DNA of 64,000 nt, from assembly GCF_001050155.1 (NCBI RefSeq), contig NZ_LFVY01000001.1, positions 372,001 to 436,000 on the forward strand, in the 5' to 3' direction. Source of the DNA: Nitratireductor soli. Its GTDB lineage: Bacteria > Pseudomonadota > Alphaproteobacteria > Rhizobiales > Rhizobiaceae. The position numbers and the translations under genes were made by a program. This document shows positions 9,678 to 19,050 of this stretch, in pieces (position 1 is the stretch's first letter; each line of letters starts with the position of its first letter). The notes below the pieces were generated by a model that was given only the letters and a program-made list of their open reading frames with translations, had not been told where the DNA came from and did not search any database.

Positions 9678-9852
9678 CGAGATCCTCCAGCCAGTCCGCC
9701 AGCATGATCTGGGGGCCTTCCGCGTTGGCAGAACGCCTGTAACATGCCCGACAGGGATACGGCATAGGCGGCTTGTTCAAAAGGGTGTGTTTTGCTTGTT
9801 CGACATATCGCTGCCGAGAAGATCGCCAAGGCTGCTTGATAGCAAGACCCAT
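9670..9852 (-). CDS. possible small ORF overlapping the MOSC gene start
   Basis: A 60-codon frame that ends with LADWLEDLDV and whose stop overlaps the MOSC start by eight bases, the arrangement of translational coupling. I do not recognise the product, and it has no signal peptide or membrane segment. The overlap is the only support; it could be a chance frame. Apart from this, the 342 bases between the MOSC gene and the chosen start of the next IclR gene (9678-10019) show no repeat, terminator or RNA that I can identify. Confidence 0.2.
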   Translation of the reverse strand: MGLAIKQPWRSSRQRYVEQAKHTLLNKPPMPYPCRACYRRSANAEGPQIMLADWLEDLDV

Positions 9853-10019
9853 CCGGAACGCTCGTTTGCCGTCCTGTGTTGAACGCCGTATGGCGGCGAT
9901 TTACGTTGCCGGCTGGTTCCAATCTTTGTTACATTGAAGACCCTTTTCATGCGGTGGCGATGGGAGCAGCGCAGGCATTGGCTAAAGCAGGCGATGGTGA
10001 CGGTGCCGGAAAGCCCGGC

Positions 10020-10808
10020 ATGGCTGTTTCCTCAGCGCTTTCACGAGGATTGAGCCTGCTTGCCACATTTGCCGATGCCTCGGTCTGGCTCAGCAATTCC
10101 GACATCGTCCGACGTACCGGATTGCCGGCGCCCACGGTGGCGAGGCTCACCAGGTCTCTGGTGACGATGGGGATGCTGCACTACAGCGTCAACCGCCGCC
10201 GCTTTCGGCTGGCGCCCGGTGTCATGCGGCTCGGCTACGGGGCGCGTTGCGAGGCCCATCTGGTCGAGATGGCGCGGCCGCATCTGCAGCGCTTCGCCGA
10301 CCGCCATCATGTCCATGTGTCGCTTGCCGTGCTCGATGAAACAGACGCGCTTCACCTGGAAGTGTGCCACAGCGCGTCGACATTCATGACGCTGCGGCTC
10401 GGGGTCGGCTCGCGCATACCGCTCGCCTGCACGGCAGCCGGGCATGCGATCCTCTCCTGCCTGAGCGAGGGCGAACGCGGCGGCGTGATGACGTCGCTTC
10501 AACGACGGCACGAGCGCAACTGGCCGCGAATCGAACCGGCGATCGCGCGCGCCATGGATGACATCGACGCGCATGGCTTCGCGCGGTGTGTCGGTGGCTG
10601 GCAAAGCGACATCAACAGCGTCGCCACGCCTCTTCGGACCCCGCTGCATGGCGGTGCCATGTCGATTGCCTGCGGCGCTCCGGCCGGACACGTTCCCGTC
10701 GACCGGCTGACGGAGATCGGCGGCGAACTGGTGCTTCTGGCCAATCTGTTTTCCGGTGGGCTTCAGGAAGGCATGGCCGAGCGGCGGACGTCAGGTCGTT
10801 CCGCCTGA
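10020..10808 (+). CDS. IclR-family transcriptional regulator
   Basis: A 262-residue regulator with an N-terminal winged helix (LSNSDIVRRTGLPAPTVARLTRSLVTMGML) and the C-terminal IclR effector domain, including the IPLACTAAGHAILS segment and a late GGAMSIACGAPAG. Start chosen at the ATG preceded by GGAAAG, which gives the usual spacing to the winged helix; longer in-frame starts exist at 9960 and 9876. It converges with a second IclR gene only 13 bases away. Targets may be the nearby TRAP genes. Confidence 0.93.
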   Translation: MAVSSALSRGLSLLATFADASVWLSNSDIVRRTGLPAPTVARLTRSLVTMGMLHYSVNRRRFRLAPGVMRLGYGARCEAHLVEMARPHLQRFADRHHVHVSLAVLDETDALHLEVCHSASTFMTLRLGVGSRIPLACTAAGHAILSCLSEGERGGVMTSLQRRHERNWPRIEPAIARAMDDIDAHGFARCVGGWQSDINSVATPLRTPLHGGAMSIACGAPAGHVPVDRLTEIGGELVLLANLFSGGLQEGMAERRTSGRSA

Positions 10809-10821
10809 CGGGCAAAGTGCA

Positions 10822-11580
10822 TCAATCGTCCAGATAGCGCACGCCGGCGGCCGCCGATTTCTGCTGGATCAGTTCGATCGCCGTCAGAAGGTCGCCGACG
10901 AGGCCGATGGGTGGCTGGTCCTGCCGCGCGGCATGGGGAACCACTGCCTCCAGGGCCAGGACCGCATTGCTCAGGTGCAGCGGCGCGCCGAGCATCAACA
11001 CATTCCGCTCCTCGTCCATGACCTTGAAACAGCCGGATGCGCGGAAGAAGGCGAAGCTATCCTCAAGGTTGCGCGTCAGCTTGGCTTCCTTTTCGGATGG
11101 CAAGGCCAGTTCTTCCCCATGTGCACGGGCAGTGAAGAGCAGTGCGTGGCCGGCGGCTGTGTGAACCATCGGAGCGGTTGAACCCGCATGCTCGGTGGGG
11201 GTGTTCCTGGCCACGCTGCGGCACACGAGCAGCGACAGCGCGTGGTCGGCATCGGGAACCATCAGGGAGACGGCGGCGTCGTGCCTCTCGGCCAAAGCCT
11301 GCATGACGGGGCGCGCCACCTCGCCGATGGGGGCGCCGCGCAGAAAGGCCTCGGAGAGTGCGCCGGCGACGCGGCCCGGCTGATAACGCCCGGCAAACCG
11401 CGCCGGCTCGATATAGCCATGCAATTCCAGCGTCTTGATCAGCTTGGCCGCGGTATCGGGTCTCAGCTCCGTGCGCTGGGCCATTTCATCGACGGTCATC
11501 GGCCCCTCATCGGACAGCAAGCGCACCAGCGCCAGGCCGTTCTGCAGAGCGACCGTATTCGAGCCTTCGTCGGATTTCAT
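10822..11580 (-). CDS. IclR-family transcriptional regulator
   Basis: A 252-residue IclR-type protein: winged helix GPMTVDEMAQRTELRPDTAAKLIKTL and an effector domain containing APMVHTAAGHALLFTA. The ATG at 11580 is preferred over an upstream in-frame GTG at 11625, because it leaves the normal short leader. The gene follows the TRAP genes at 11733-14708 in the same direction with about 150 bases between. It probably controls that TRAP system. The effector is unknown. Confidence 0.93.
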   Translation of the reverse strand: MKSDEGSNTVALQNGLALVRLLSDEGPMTVDEMAQRTELRPDTAAKLIKTLELHGYIEPARFAGRYQPGRVAGALSEAFLRGAPIGEVARPVMQALAERHDAAVSLMVPDADHALSLLVCRSVARNTPTEHAGSTAPMVHTAAGHALLFTARAHGEELALPSEKEAKLTRNLEDSFAFFRASGCFKVMDEERNVLMLGAPLHLSNAVLALEAVVPHAARQDQPPIGLVGDLLTAIELIQQKSAAAGVRYLDD

Positions 11581-11732
11581 GCCCACCGCGACCCACACTC
11601 CCGCTTTTCGGTTCGAGTTTCCCACGGTTCATCAAGGTGAGCATGGTTTTGCCAGCGATGATGAGCCGTTCCGTTCCTTCGGTGTTACGCCGGCTGCCCG
11701 GCACTGGCAATGGGCGCGTCGGTCGGCACGGT

Positions 11733-13016
11733 TCAATAGCCGCTGAGGCCCGGCAGCCAGGTCGACAGCGCTGGAATGAAGGTTAGCGCCATCAGCACCA
11801 GCAGATGCACGATCAGGAAGGGTGGCATCTCGCGGATCATGTCGCCGACGCGAATCTTCACCGCCGACGAGACGACGAACAACAGAGCACCGACCGGTGG
11901 CGTCAACAGGCCAATGGTCAGGTTGACAATGACGACGATGGCGAAATGGATCGGGTCGATGCCCAGCGAATAGGCGATGGGGCTGAGGATCGGCACCAGG
12001 ATCATGACGCCGGGCAGAGGATCCAAGAACAGGCCAAACACCAGCAGCAGCACGTTGATCGCCAGCAGGAACAGAATGGGACTGAGGTTCCATGAGACGA
12101 TGGCGGCGGCGATGGTCTGGGGGATGCCCTCGATGATGATGATCCAGGCAAAGGCGCGGGCGGCGGCCAGGATCAGCAGGATCGTCGCCGTCACCAGCGC
12201 GGAGCGGAAGATGATGTCCGGCAGGTCCTTCAGGTGGAGCGAGCGGTAGACGAACAGGCCGCACAGCAGCGCGTAGAACACGGCGACCACCGAGGCCTCG
12301 GTCGGGGTGAACATGCCGCTGCGGATGCCGCCGATGATCAGCACGATCAGCATGATCGCCGGCAGGGCCTGCAACGAGGTGCGCACCATCTCGCGCAGCG
12401 GCGGGCGCGGTGTGCTGCTTTTGAAGCCGCGCCGGCGGCAGACATACCAGTTGGTCGCGGCCATGGCCGCCGAGATGAGGATGCCCGGCACGATGCCGGC
12501 CATGAACAGGGCGATGACCGACACGCGCTCGTCCTGCATGGCATAGAGGATCATGATGATCGACGGCGGGATGATCGGCCCGACCACCGAGGCCGAGGCG
12601 GTCAGCGCGCTGGCATAGGATTTGTCGTAGCCGTCCTTTTCCATCATGCGGATCATCATCGCGCCGGGGCCGGCGGCGTCGGCGAGCGCCGAGCCGGAAA
12701 TGCCGGCGAACATGGTCGAGGAGACGACGTTGGCGTAGCCGAGCCCGCCGCGGAAATGGCCGACGAACTGCGAGGCGAAGCGCAGCAGGATCTGCGTCAT
12801 GGCGCCGCTCGTCATCAGTTCGGCGGCGAGGATGAAGAACGGCACGGCCATCAGCGGAAAACTGTCGAGGCCGGAAAACATCTCCTTGACGATGACGATC
12901 TGCGGATAGGAGCTGCCAAGCCCGACGGCAGCCCAGACCGCCAGCGCCAGGGCGAAGGCCACCGGCATGCCGATGACGAGGAGGGCGAAGAAGGATGCGA
13001 AGAGGATCAGCGCCAC
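11733..13016 (-). CDS. TRAP transporter large permease (DctM family)
   Basis: A 427-residue polytopic protein with DctM signatures AVPFFILAAELMTSG near residue 60, GISGSALADAAGPGAMMIRMM near 110, VVGPIIPPSIIMILYAM near 145 and TPPVGALLFV near the C-terminus. It is the ion-coupled translocation channel. The small permease gene lies six bases upstream and the receptor gene further upstream, separated by a strong hairpin. This is the second TRAP system in the window and, from the receptor sequence, of the classical dicarboxylate-type DctP family. Confidence 0.96.
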   Translation of the reverse strand: MALILFASFFALLVIGMPVAFALALAVWAAVGLGSSYPQIVIVKEMFSGLDSFPLMAVPFFILAAELMTSGAMTQILLRFASQFVGHFRGGLGYANVVSSTMFAGISGSALADAAGPGAMMIRMMEKDGYDKSYASALTASASVVGPIIPPSIIMILYAMQDERVSVIALFMAGIVPGILISAAMAATNWYVCRRRGFKSSTPRPPLREMVRTSLQALPAIMLIVLIIGGIRSGMFTPTEASVVAVFYALLCGLFVYRSLHLKDLPDIIFRSALVTATILLILAAARAFAWIIIIEGIPQTIAAAIVSWNLSPILFLLAINVLLLVFGLFLDPLPGVMILVPILSPIAYSLGIDPIHFAIVVIVNLTIGLLTPPVGALLFVVSSAVKIRVGDMIREMPPFLIVHLLVLMALTFIPALSTWLPGLSGY

Positions 13017-13022
13017 GGCTGT

Positions 13023-13538
13023 CTATTCCCGGCCGGTAGCGATGGTGGCGGAATCGGCCTCGATCTCGGCGAAGCGGTTCTCGAGCACGAAGTTCCTGGC
13101 GATCAACAGCAGATGGACGATCAGCAGACCGAAGCCGATCGGCATCGCCGCATAGATGTAGCTGAACGAAACGCGGGTCGCCGGAGTCACCTGGAAGCGC
13201 ATGCGGTCCATATAGTCCTTGCCCATCCAGATCATGATGGCGAAGAAGGCCAAAAGCAGGCACAGGATGAGTATGCGCAGGGCGCGCTGGGCATTGGCGC
13301 CGAGCATCTCCTGGAAGTTGCCGATCGCCACATGGCCGCCCGTTCGGAGCGCCATGCCGGCGCCGATGAAGGTCATCCACACCATCAGGTAGCGCGCCAC
13401 CTCCTCTGCCCAGGTGATGGAAAAATTGGTCAGGTAGCGCAGCGACACATTGGCGAAGACGATCACGGCCATCGCCGAAAGCAATAGCACCAGGGCCCAT
13501 TTGTTGGCTGTGAGAAAGTAGCGCTCGAACCTGTTCAC
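13023..13538 (-). CDS. TRAP transporter small permease (DctQ family)
   Basis: A 171-residue protein with four hydrophobic helices; the WAEEVARYLMVWMTFIGAGMAL segment is the common DctQ motif between helices two and three. The start is taken at GTG 13538 because it has an exact GGAGGGG ribosome-binding site at ideal spacing; an ATG nine codons upstream has none. It precedes the large permease by six bases and follows the hairpin at 13650-13694. Confidence 0.95.
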   Translation of the reverse strand: MNRFERYFLTANKWALVLLLSAMAVIVFANVSLRYLTNFSITWAEEVARYLMVWMTFIGAGMALRTGGHVAIGNFQEMLGANAQRALRILILCLLLAFFAIMIWMGKDYMDRMRFQVTPATRVSFSYIYAAMPIGFGLLIVHLLLIARNFVLENRFAEIEADSATIATGRE

Positions 13539-13649
13539 TGACCCCTCCCCAGAGGCGGATTCCACCGCTCGTCGGCTTGCCGGCTGTCCTGTTTAAAGCA
13601 TGATCGCCGAAAATGAGAGCAGGTTTTCGAACAATCGGTCACCCGAAAC

Positions 13650-13694
13650 AAAAAAGGACCATGATGACGGCTCGCGAAAGCGTCATCATGGTCC
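13650..13694 (-). terminator. intrinsic terminator / attenuator between TRAP receptor and permease genes
   Basis: On the minus strand a perfect 14-base stem (GGACCATGATGACG and its complement, 13656-13694) with an 11-base loop is followed by six Ts. It lies 15 bases after the receptor stop codon and 110 bases or more before the small permease start. It would terminate most transcripts after the receptor, giving more receptor than permease. The neighbouring stretch near 13595-13640 resembles part of the rhizobial intergenic repeats. Confidence 0.85.
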
Positions 13695-13709
13695 CCGTGC
13701 CAGGCCGGA

Positions 13710-14708
13710 TTATTCCGTGGCGATGATCTGGTCGATCGTGGCCTTGTCGTACTGGCCGTAGTATTTCTCATAGGCCGGGGCGAGCGTCTTCTGGAAGTCG
13801 GCCTTTTCCTCGATGGTCAGCGTGCTGATCTCCATGCCCTCGGTCTTCAACTGCTCGACGCCTGAAGTCTCGACATTGTCGACATAGGCGCGCATGGCGG
13901 CGACGGCTTCCTTGGCCGCATCCTTGAAGACCTGCTGGTCCTCCGGCGTCATGCCTTCCCAGAGCTGCCTGGAGACGAGCAGCATGGCCGGCGAATAGAC
14001 GTGGCCGGACAGGGTCAGGTATTTCTGCACTTCCGAAAGCTTGGCTGAGGTGATCACCGAGAGCGGATTTTCCTGTCCATCGATCGTGCCCTGCTGCAGC
14101 GAGCTGATCACTTCCGGCCAGGCCATCGGCGTGGGGGCAGCGCCCAGCGTCTCGAAGGCGGTGATATGGATCGGATTTTCCATCGTGCGCAGCTTCAGGC
14201 CGGCGACATCCTGCGGCTCGGCGATGGCGTTGCGGTTGTTGGTGATGTGGCGAAAGCCCTGCTCGCCCCAGGCCAGCGCCACCAGGCCGGCATCGTCGAA
14301 CTTGGCGAGAATGTTCTGGCCGACCTCGCCATCCAGAACCTTGCGCGCATGGGTGAGGTCACGGAACAGGAAGGGGATGTCGAAGATGCCGGTCTCCGGC
14401 ACGAAATTGCTCAGCGTGCCCGAGGAAACGATGGTCGCCTCGACCGTGCCGAGCTGCAACCCCTCGATCACCTCGCGCTCGCCGCCGAGGCCCGAGGAGG
14501 GGAAGTGGCGGAATTTGTAGCGGCCGTCGGTCTTCGCCTCGACGACCTCCTGCCATTTGTCGGCGGCGACGCCGTAATGCGAGGTTGGCGCCAGCGCGTA
14601 GCCGATCTTCACTTCCTGCTGGGCGTTGGCCGTTGCCGACCAGCCGAACAGGCCGATGGCCGTCGCCAGTGCCGCGACCGGCACAAGTTTGCGTGCGAAT
14701 AAAGTCAT
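13710..14708 (-). CDS. TRAP transporter substrate-binding protein (DctP family)
   Basis: A 332-residue periplasmic receptor with a signal peptide (positively charged start, hydrophobic core, cleavage after ANA near residue 29). Conserved DctP features follow: a WGEQGFRHITNNRNAI segment, then GLKLRTMENP, where the arginine is expected to bind the substrate carboxylate, and QQGTIDGQENPLSVI. It is the first gene of the second TRAP operon. Regulation is likely by the IclR gene downstream. Confidence 0.96.
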   Translation of the reverse strand: MTLFARKLVPVAALATAIGLFGWSATANAQQEVKIGYALAPTSHYGVAADKWQEVVEAKTDGRYKFRHFPSSGLGGEREVIEGLQLGTVEATIVSSGTLSNFVPETGIFDIPFLFRDLTHARKVLDGEVGQNILAKFDDAGLVALAWGEQGFRHITNNRNAIAEPQDVAGLKLRTMENPIHITAFETLGAAPTPMAWPEVISSLQQGTIDGQENPLSVITSAKLSEVQKYLTLSGHVYSPAMLLVSRQLWEGMTPEDQQVFKDAAKEAVAAMRAYVDNVETSGVEQLKTEGMEISTLTIEEKADFQKTLAPAYEKYYGQYDKATIDQIIATE

Positions 14709-14756
14709 GGATTCCTCCCGTTGGTGCAGCGTCGCTGCGCTTCAGACTCCTGTTCG

Positions 14757-14864
14757 ATCTAGACCGGTTCAGCGTTTCATGGAAACGCTGAACCGGTCTA
14801 GATCATTGTTTTTCCGCATTTATGCGGACGTCAGGTGGCTTCACCCGACTGCAAAATTCTCTAG
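14757..14864. repeat. dispersed palindromic intergenic repeat
   Basis: About 108 bases bounded by CTAG. It begins with a long perfect palindrome (arms around GACCGGTTCAGCGTTTC) and ends with a second hairpin element related to the repeat at 7234-7282 (shared TGCAAAA...CTCTAG end). It fills the gap between the TRAP receptor start and the IlvD stop. Its structure is like the mosaic intergenic elements known from rhizobia. Confidence 0.7.
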
Positions 14865-14877
14865 TGGCGCATCGGGC

Positions 14878-16551
14878 CTATCCCGTCAATGCGCCGGTGC
14901 TTGCAGGACCAGCAAGTTGGGCGAACTTGGCCAAAACGCCGCGCGTGTAGCGCGGTGCCGGTCGCTGCCATTTTTCCCGCCGACGGGCGATCTCCTCCTC
15001 GGCCACATTCAGCTGCAGAAGCTGGCTTTCGGCGTCGATGGTGATCTCGTCGCCCTCCTCGACCAGGGCAATGGTGCCGCCCTCATAAGCTTCCGGCGTA
15101 ACGTGACCAACGAGAAGCCCCCAGGACCCACCCGAAAAGCGGCCATCGGTGATCAGGCCGACATGCTCGCCCAGCCCGCGGCCGATGATGGCCGCGGATG
15201 GCGCCAGCATTTCCGGCATGCCGGGTCCGCCCTTCGGGCCGAGGTAGCGCAGCACCAGCACGTCGCCAGGCCTGATCGCGTCGGAGAGGATTGCCCGCAT
15301 GGCCGTCTGCTCGTCCTCGAAAACGCGGGCCGGGCCGGTGATGCTGGTCGATTTCAGGCCGGTGATCTTGGCGACGGCGCCATCCTCGGCAAGGTTGCCT
15401 CTGAGGATCGCCAGATGACCCTGGCGGTAGAGCGGCGCGTCGATGGGGCGAATGACATCCTGGCCGGCCATCGGCGTGGCGGGGATGCCGGCCAGTTCCT
15501 CTTGCAGCGTGCGGCCGGTGATCGTCAGGCAGTCGCCATGCAGCAGCCCGGCATCGAGCAGCATCTTCAGCACTTGCGGAATGCCACCGGCGCGGTGGAG
15601 GTCGACGGCCATGTACCGGCCGGAGGGCTTCATGTCGCACAGCACCGGCACTTTGCGCCGGATGCGCTCGAAATCGTCCAGCGTCCAGTCCACTTCGGCC
15701 GCTTGGCAGATGGCCAGATAGTGCAGAACGGCGTTGGTCGAGCCGCCCGTCGCCATGACGAGCGCGACGGCGTTCTCGACGCTGCGGCGGGTGATGATGT
15801 CGCGCGGCTTCAGCCCGTTGTGCACGGCGTCGATCAGCACGCGGGCGGATTGCGCGGCCGAAAGGCGTTTCTCTTCGTGGATGTTGGCCATGGTCGACGA
15901 GCCGAGCAGGGCCATGCCGAGCGCCTCGAAGGACGAACTCATCGTGTTGGCGGTATACATGCCGCCGCAGGCGCCGGTGCCCGGCACGGCGGCGCGCTCG
16001 ACCTCCGTGAGTTCGGTCTCGCTCATGTGACCGGCCTTGACCGCACCGACCGCCTCGAAGGCGGAAACCAGAGACAGGTCCCGGCCGTTGAGCCGGCCCG
16101 GCATGACGGTGCCGCCATAGACATAGATCGCCGGCACGTTGGCGCGGGCGATGCCGATCATGCCGCCCGGCTTGTTCTTGTCGCAGCCGCCGATGACGAG
16201 GACGCCGTCCATCCACTGACCCTGCACGGTGGTCTCGATGCAGTCGGCGATCACCTCGCGCGAAACGAGCGAGTATTTCATGCCCTCCGTGCCCATCGAC
16301 ATGCCGTCGGAGATGGTCGGGACGCCAAATGTCTGCGGGTTGCCGCCGGCCTCGCGGATCGCCTGGACGGCGGCATCGGCCAGCGGCTGCAGGCCGGCAT
16401 TGCAGGGTGTGATGGTCGAATGACCGTTGGCGATGCCGATCATCGGCTTGGAGAAATCCTCCTCCGTGTAGCCCAGCGCGAAGAACATCGCCCGGTTCGC
16501 GGCACGCTCGACGCCTTCAGTGATGGTTTTCGATCGCGCGTTCGACTTCAT
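14878..16551 (-). CDS. ilvD: dihydroxy-acid dehydratase (IlvD/Edd family)
   Basis: A 557-residue member of the IlvD/Edd family, which dehydrates 2,3-dihydroxy acids using an iron-sulfur cluster; in valine/isoleucine synthesis it makes 2-oxo acids. Cluster-ligand motifs are present: CDKNKPG near residue 120 and [14 protein letters not shown] near 190, plus the C-terminal GRFSGG. Start chosen at the ATG with GAGAAGG upstream; an in-frame ATG 15 codons earlier is less likely. It is divergent from a LysR gene and flanked by two TRAP systems, which fits a catabolic sugar-acid dehydratase role as well as biosynthesis. The ilvD name is by family. Confidence 0.85.
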   Translation of the reverse strand: MKSNARSKTITEGVERAANRAMFFALGYTEEDFSKPMIGIANGHSTITPCNAGLQPLADAAVQAIREAGGNPQTFGVPTISDGMSMGTEGMKYSLVSREVIADCIETTVQGQWMDGVLVIGGCDKNKPGGMIGIARANVPAIYVYGGTVMPGRLNGRDLSLVSAFEAVGAVKAGHMSETELTEVERAAVPGTGACGGMYTANTMSSSFEALGMALLGSSTMANIHEEKRLSAAQSARVLIDAVHNGLKPRDIITRRSVENAVALVMATGGSTNAVLHYLAICQAAEVDWTLDDFERIRRKVPVLCDMKPSGRYMAVDLHRAGGIPQVLKMLLDAGLLHGDCLTITGRTLQEELAGIPATPMAGQDVIRPIDAPLYRQGHLAILRGNLAEDGAVAKITGLKSTSITGPARVFEDEQTAMRAILSDAIRPGDVLVLRYLGPKGGPGMPEMLAPSAAIIGRGLGEHVGLITDGRFSGGSWGLLVGHVTPEAYEGGTIALVEEGDEITIDAESQLLQLNVAEEEIARRREKWQRPAPRYTRGVLAKFAQLAGPASTGALTG

Positions 16552-16670
16552 GCACCTTCTCCCGGCCGCGATCACGCATGGATTGCAGCAAGGCAAGGCT
16601 AGGAGAGTTTGAGTGATATGAGAAATATATATATCCTATTGCAATAATCTGACTGGCGAATGAGCGGTAC

Positions 16671-17588
16671 ATGGACATCCGGCAAATCAGGCATTTCGTG
16701 AGCGTTGCCGAGGAGCTTCATTTCGGCCGTGCCGCGGAGCGCCTCGGCATGACGCAGCCGCCGCTCAGCCAGAGCATCCAGATGATCGAAGCCGAGCTCG
16801 GGCTGAAGCTGTTCGAGCGCACGCGGCGCAGCGTGGCGCTGACGCCGGTGGCGCGCGAATGGCTGCCGCATGCCCGCCGGGTGCTGGACGAGGCGACGGC
16901 GTTGCCGCAGATCGCCCGCCGCCTGTCGCGCGGCGAGATCGGCACGGTGCGCCTCTCCTTCATCAGCTTCGTCAGCTACAGCTTCCTGCCGCTCCTCGTG
17001 CGGCGCTTCAAGGAGCACTATCCGGAGGTCGAACTGGTGCTGCGGGAATCGACCAGCGACGTGCAGATTGCCGAGCTGCTCGACGGGACGCTCGATGCGG
17101 GGGTGATCATCGCTCCGCCGCGCGGCAGCCTGCCGTCGCTGCTGCGCTACGTGCCGATCGAGCGAGAGGCGCTGGTGGTCGCCGTGCCCGAGGAGTGGAT
17201 CGTGTCGGGGCGGTTGACACCGGCGGGCGGCAGGCTGCGTTTCGAGGCGCTGCGCGATTTGCCGGTGATCCTGTTTCCGCGTGACAGCGCGCCGGCGCTG
17301 CACGATCTCGTCACGCGCTATTACGCGGAGCATGGCGCCGCGCCCGTCGCCGGGCAGCAGGCGGTGCAGATGCAGACGATCATCAACCTGGTCTCGAGCG
17401 GGCTGGGCATCGCCTTCGTGCCGGCGACGATGCGCAATCTGGTGCGGCCCGGCGTCGCCTATCTACGCCTGGCTGAGCGCCAGCCGGAGATCGAGATCGG
17501 CCTCGCCTTTCGCGACCTAGGCGGCAGCGCCGCGGTGCGCCATCTGGCGGCGCTGGCCGGCGAATTGTTCCCCGCTAGATCACGATGA
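16671..17588 (+). CDS. LysR-family transcriptional regulator
   Basis: A 305-residue LysR protein: N-terminal helix-turn-helix (MDIRQIRHFVSVAEELHFGRAAERLGMTQPPLSQSI) and a substrate-binding effector domain. Its start lies 119 bases from the divergent IlvD start, with an AT-rich stretch between, the classic arrangement for LysR control of a divergent target. The last four codons and the TGA stop fall inside the repeat beginning at 17575, so the repeat fixes its C-terminus. Confidence 0.95.
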   Translation: MDIRQIRHFVSVAEELHFGRAAERLGMTQPPLSQSIQMIEAELGLKLFERTRRSVALTPVAREWLPHARRVLDEATALPQIARRLSRGEIGTVRLSFISFVSYSFLPLLVRRFKEHYPEVELVLRESTSDVQIAELLDGTLDAGVIIAPPRGSLPSLLRYVPIEREALVVAVPEEWIVSGRLTPAGGRLRFEALRDLPVILFPRDSAPALHDLVTRYYAEHGAAPVAGQQAVQMQTIINLVSSGLGIAFVPATMRNLVRPGVAYLRLAERQPEIEIGLAFRDLGGSAAVRHLAALAGELFPARSR

Positions 17589-17689
17589 TTTTGGATTGAA
17601 TCAATCCAAAATCATCGTGATCGCTCTCAATAAGTTAGAGCGGGATGCGGGCGGAAAACCGCTTCGCACTTTTCCTCATCCCGCTCTAA
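17575..17689. repeat. dispersed two-hairpin intergenic repeat, copy 1
   Basis: The element has a long palindrome (GATCACGATGATTTTGG and complement around a short AATCAATC centre), a spacer GCTCTCAATAAGTTAGAG, and a second palindrome bounded by AGAGCGGGATG and CATCCCGCTCT. A clearly related copy in reverse orientation lies at 28641-28756. It overlaps the LysR stop codon and separates that gene from the convergent TRAP permease. Confidence 0.85.
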
Positions 17690-17703
17690 GGCCGGGGTGA
17701 AGC

Positions 17704-19050
17704 TCACCTGGCCAGATAGGACGGCAGCCATAATGTGATCTGCGGCCACAGCATCACCATGGTCAGCGCCAGGAGCTGCAGGACAACGAAGGGGATGATG
17801 CCGCGATAGATGGTCGAGATCGACACGCCTTCCGGCGCGATGCCGCGCAGGTAGAACAGGGCGTAGCCGAAGGGCGGCGTCAGGAACGAGGTCTGCAGGT
17901 TGACCGACAGGGCGATGGCGAACCAGATCAGCGTCTGCTCCGGCGTCATGCCGAAATCGAGGCCGGCGACGATGGGGGCAACGATCGGCACCACCACCAG
18001 CGTGATCTCGACCCATTCGAGGAAAAAGCCCAGCACAAACACCAAAAGCATGATGGTGAGCAGCACCGCATAGGGATTGTCGCCGTGCAGCGCGAAGGCA
18101 TCGATGATCATCTGGTCGCCGCCGAGCTTGCGGAAGATGACGCTGAAAATCGTCGCGCCGATCATGACGAAGATGATCATCGCCGTGGTCTTGGTGGTGT
18201 CGCGCAGCGCATCGGCAAGGACCGACAGGCTGAGCTTGCCCGACAGGAGCGCCAACAGCATCGCGCCGGCCGCACCGATGGCGGCGGATTCGGTCGGCGT
18301 GGCGATCCCCGTGACGATGGTGCCGAGCACGGCGGCGATCAACGCCACGGGGGCCAGCAGATCGCGGACCAGTGCGAAGGCGACAAGCCACAGCGGATCG
18401 GAGTTGTCCTCGGCCGCAGCCGCTGGCATGCGGTGCGGCTGGAAGATGGCGACGAGAATCAGATAGGCGAGGTAAAGCCCGCCCAAAAGCAGGCCCGGCC
18501 CGATCGCGCCCATAAACAGATCGCCCACCGAGACGCGCATCTGGTCGCCCAGCACGATCAGCATGACGCTCGGCGGAATGAGGATGCCGAGCGTGCCGCT
18601 GGAGGCGATCAGGCCGGTCGAAATTCTGGCGTCATAGCCGTTCTTCAGCATGGTGGGCAGGGCCATCATGCCCATCAGCACCACCGAGGCGCCGATGATG
18701 CCGGTCGAGGCGGCCATGACGACGCCGATGATGGCGACGGCGAAGGCGTAGCCGCCCGGCAGGCCGCGAAACACGGAGGCGAGCGAGCGCAGCAGGCGCT
18801 GGGCGACACCCGAGCGCTCGAGCATCAGCCCCATGAAGACGAACAGCGGAATGGCGATCAGAAGCCAGTTGGTCAGGATGCCCGAATAGATGCGCGAGAC
18901 GCCGAGCGACAGGAACAGCATCGGCACATCGCCGAGAAAGGCGAAGATCAGGCCGATGCCGGCCAGGACGAAAGCCACGGGATAGCCGGTGAAGATGCCG
19001 GCCATCAAGCCGATCAGCATCAGGATAGGCCAGAAATAGGCGTCGTTCAT
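17704..19050 (-). CDS. TRAP transporter large permease (DctM family)
   Basis: A 448-residue DctM-type permease with IAIPLFVFMGLMLERSG near residue 58, AASTGIIGASVVLMG near 105, SSGTLGILIPPSVMLIV near 140 and LQTSFLTPPFGYALFYLRG near the end. It is more similar in motif wording to the permease at 1129-2679 than to that at 11733-13016, in line with the TakP-like receptors of systems one and three. The start ATG overlaps the stop of the small permease gene by four bases. Confidence 0.96.
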   Translation of the reverse strand: MNDAYFWPILMLIGLMAGIFTGYPVAFVLAGIGLIFAFLGDVPMLFLSLGVSRIYSGILTNWLLIAIPLFVFMGLMLERSGVAQRLLRSLASVFRGLPGGYAFAVAIIGVVMAASTGIIGASVVLMGMMALPTMLKNGYDARISTGLIASSGTLGILIPPSVMLIVLGDQMRVSVGDLFMGAIGPGLLLGGLYLAYLILVAIFQPHRMPAAAAEDNSDPLWLVAFALVRDLLAPVALIAAVLGTIVTGIATPTESAAIGAAGAMLLALLSGKLSLSVLADALRDTTKTTAMIIFVMIGATIFSVIFRKLGGDQMIIDAFALHGDNPYAVLLTIMLLVFVLGFFLEWVEITLVVVPIVAPIVAGLDFGMTPEQTLIWFAIALSVNLQTSFLTPPFGYALFYLRGIAPEGVSISTIYRGIIPFVVLQLLALTMVMLWPQITLWLPSYLAR

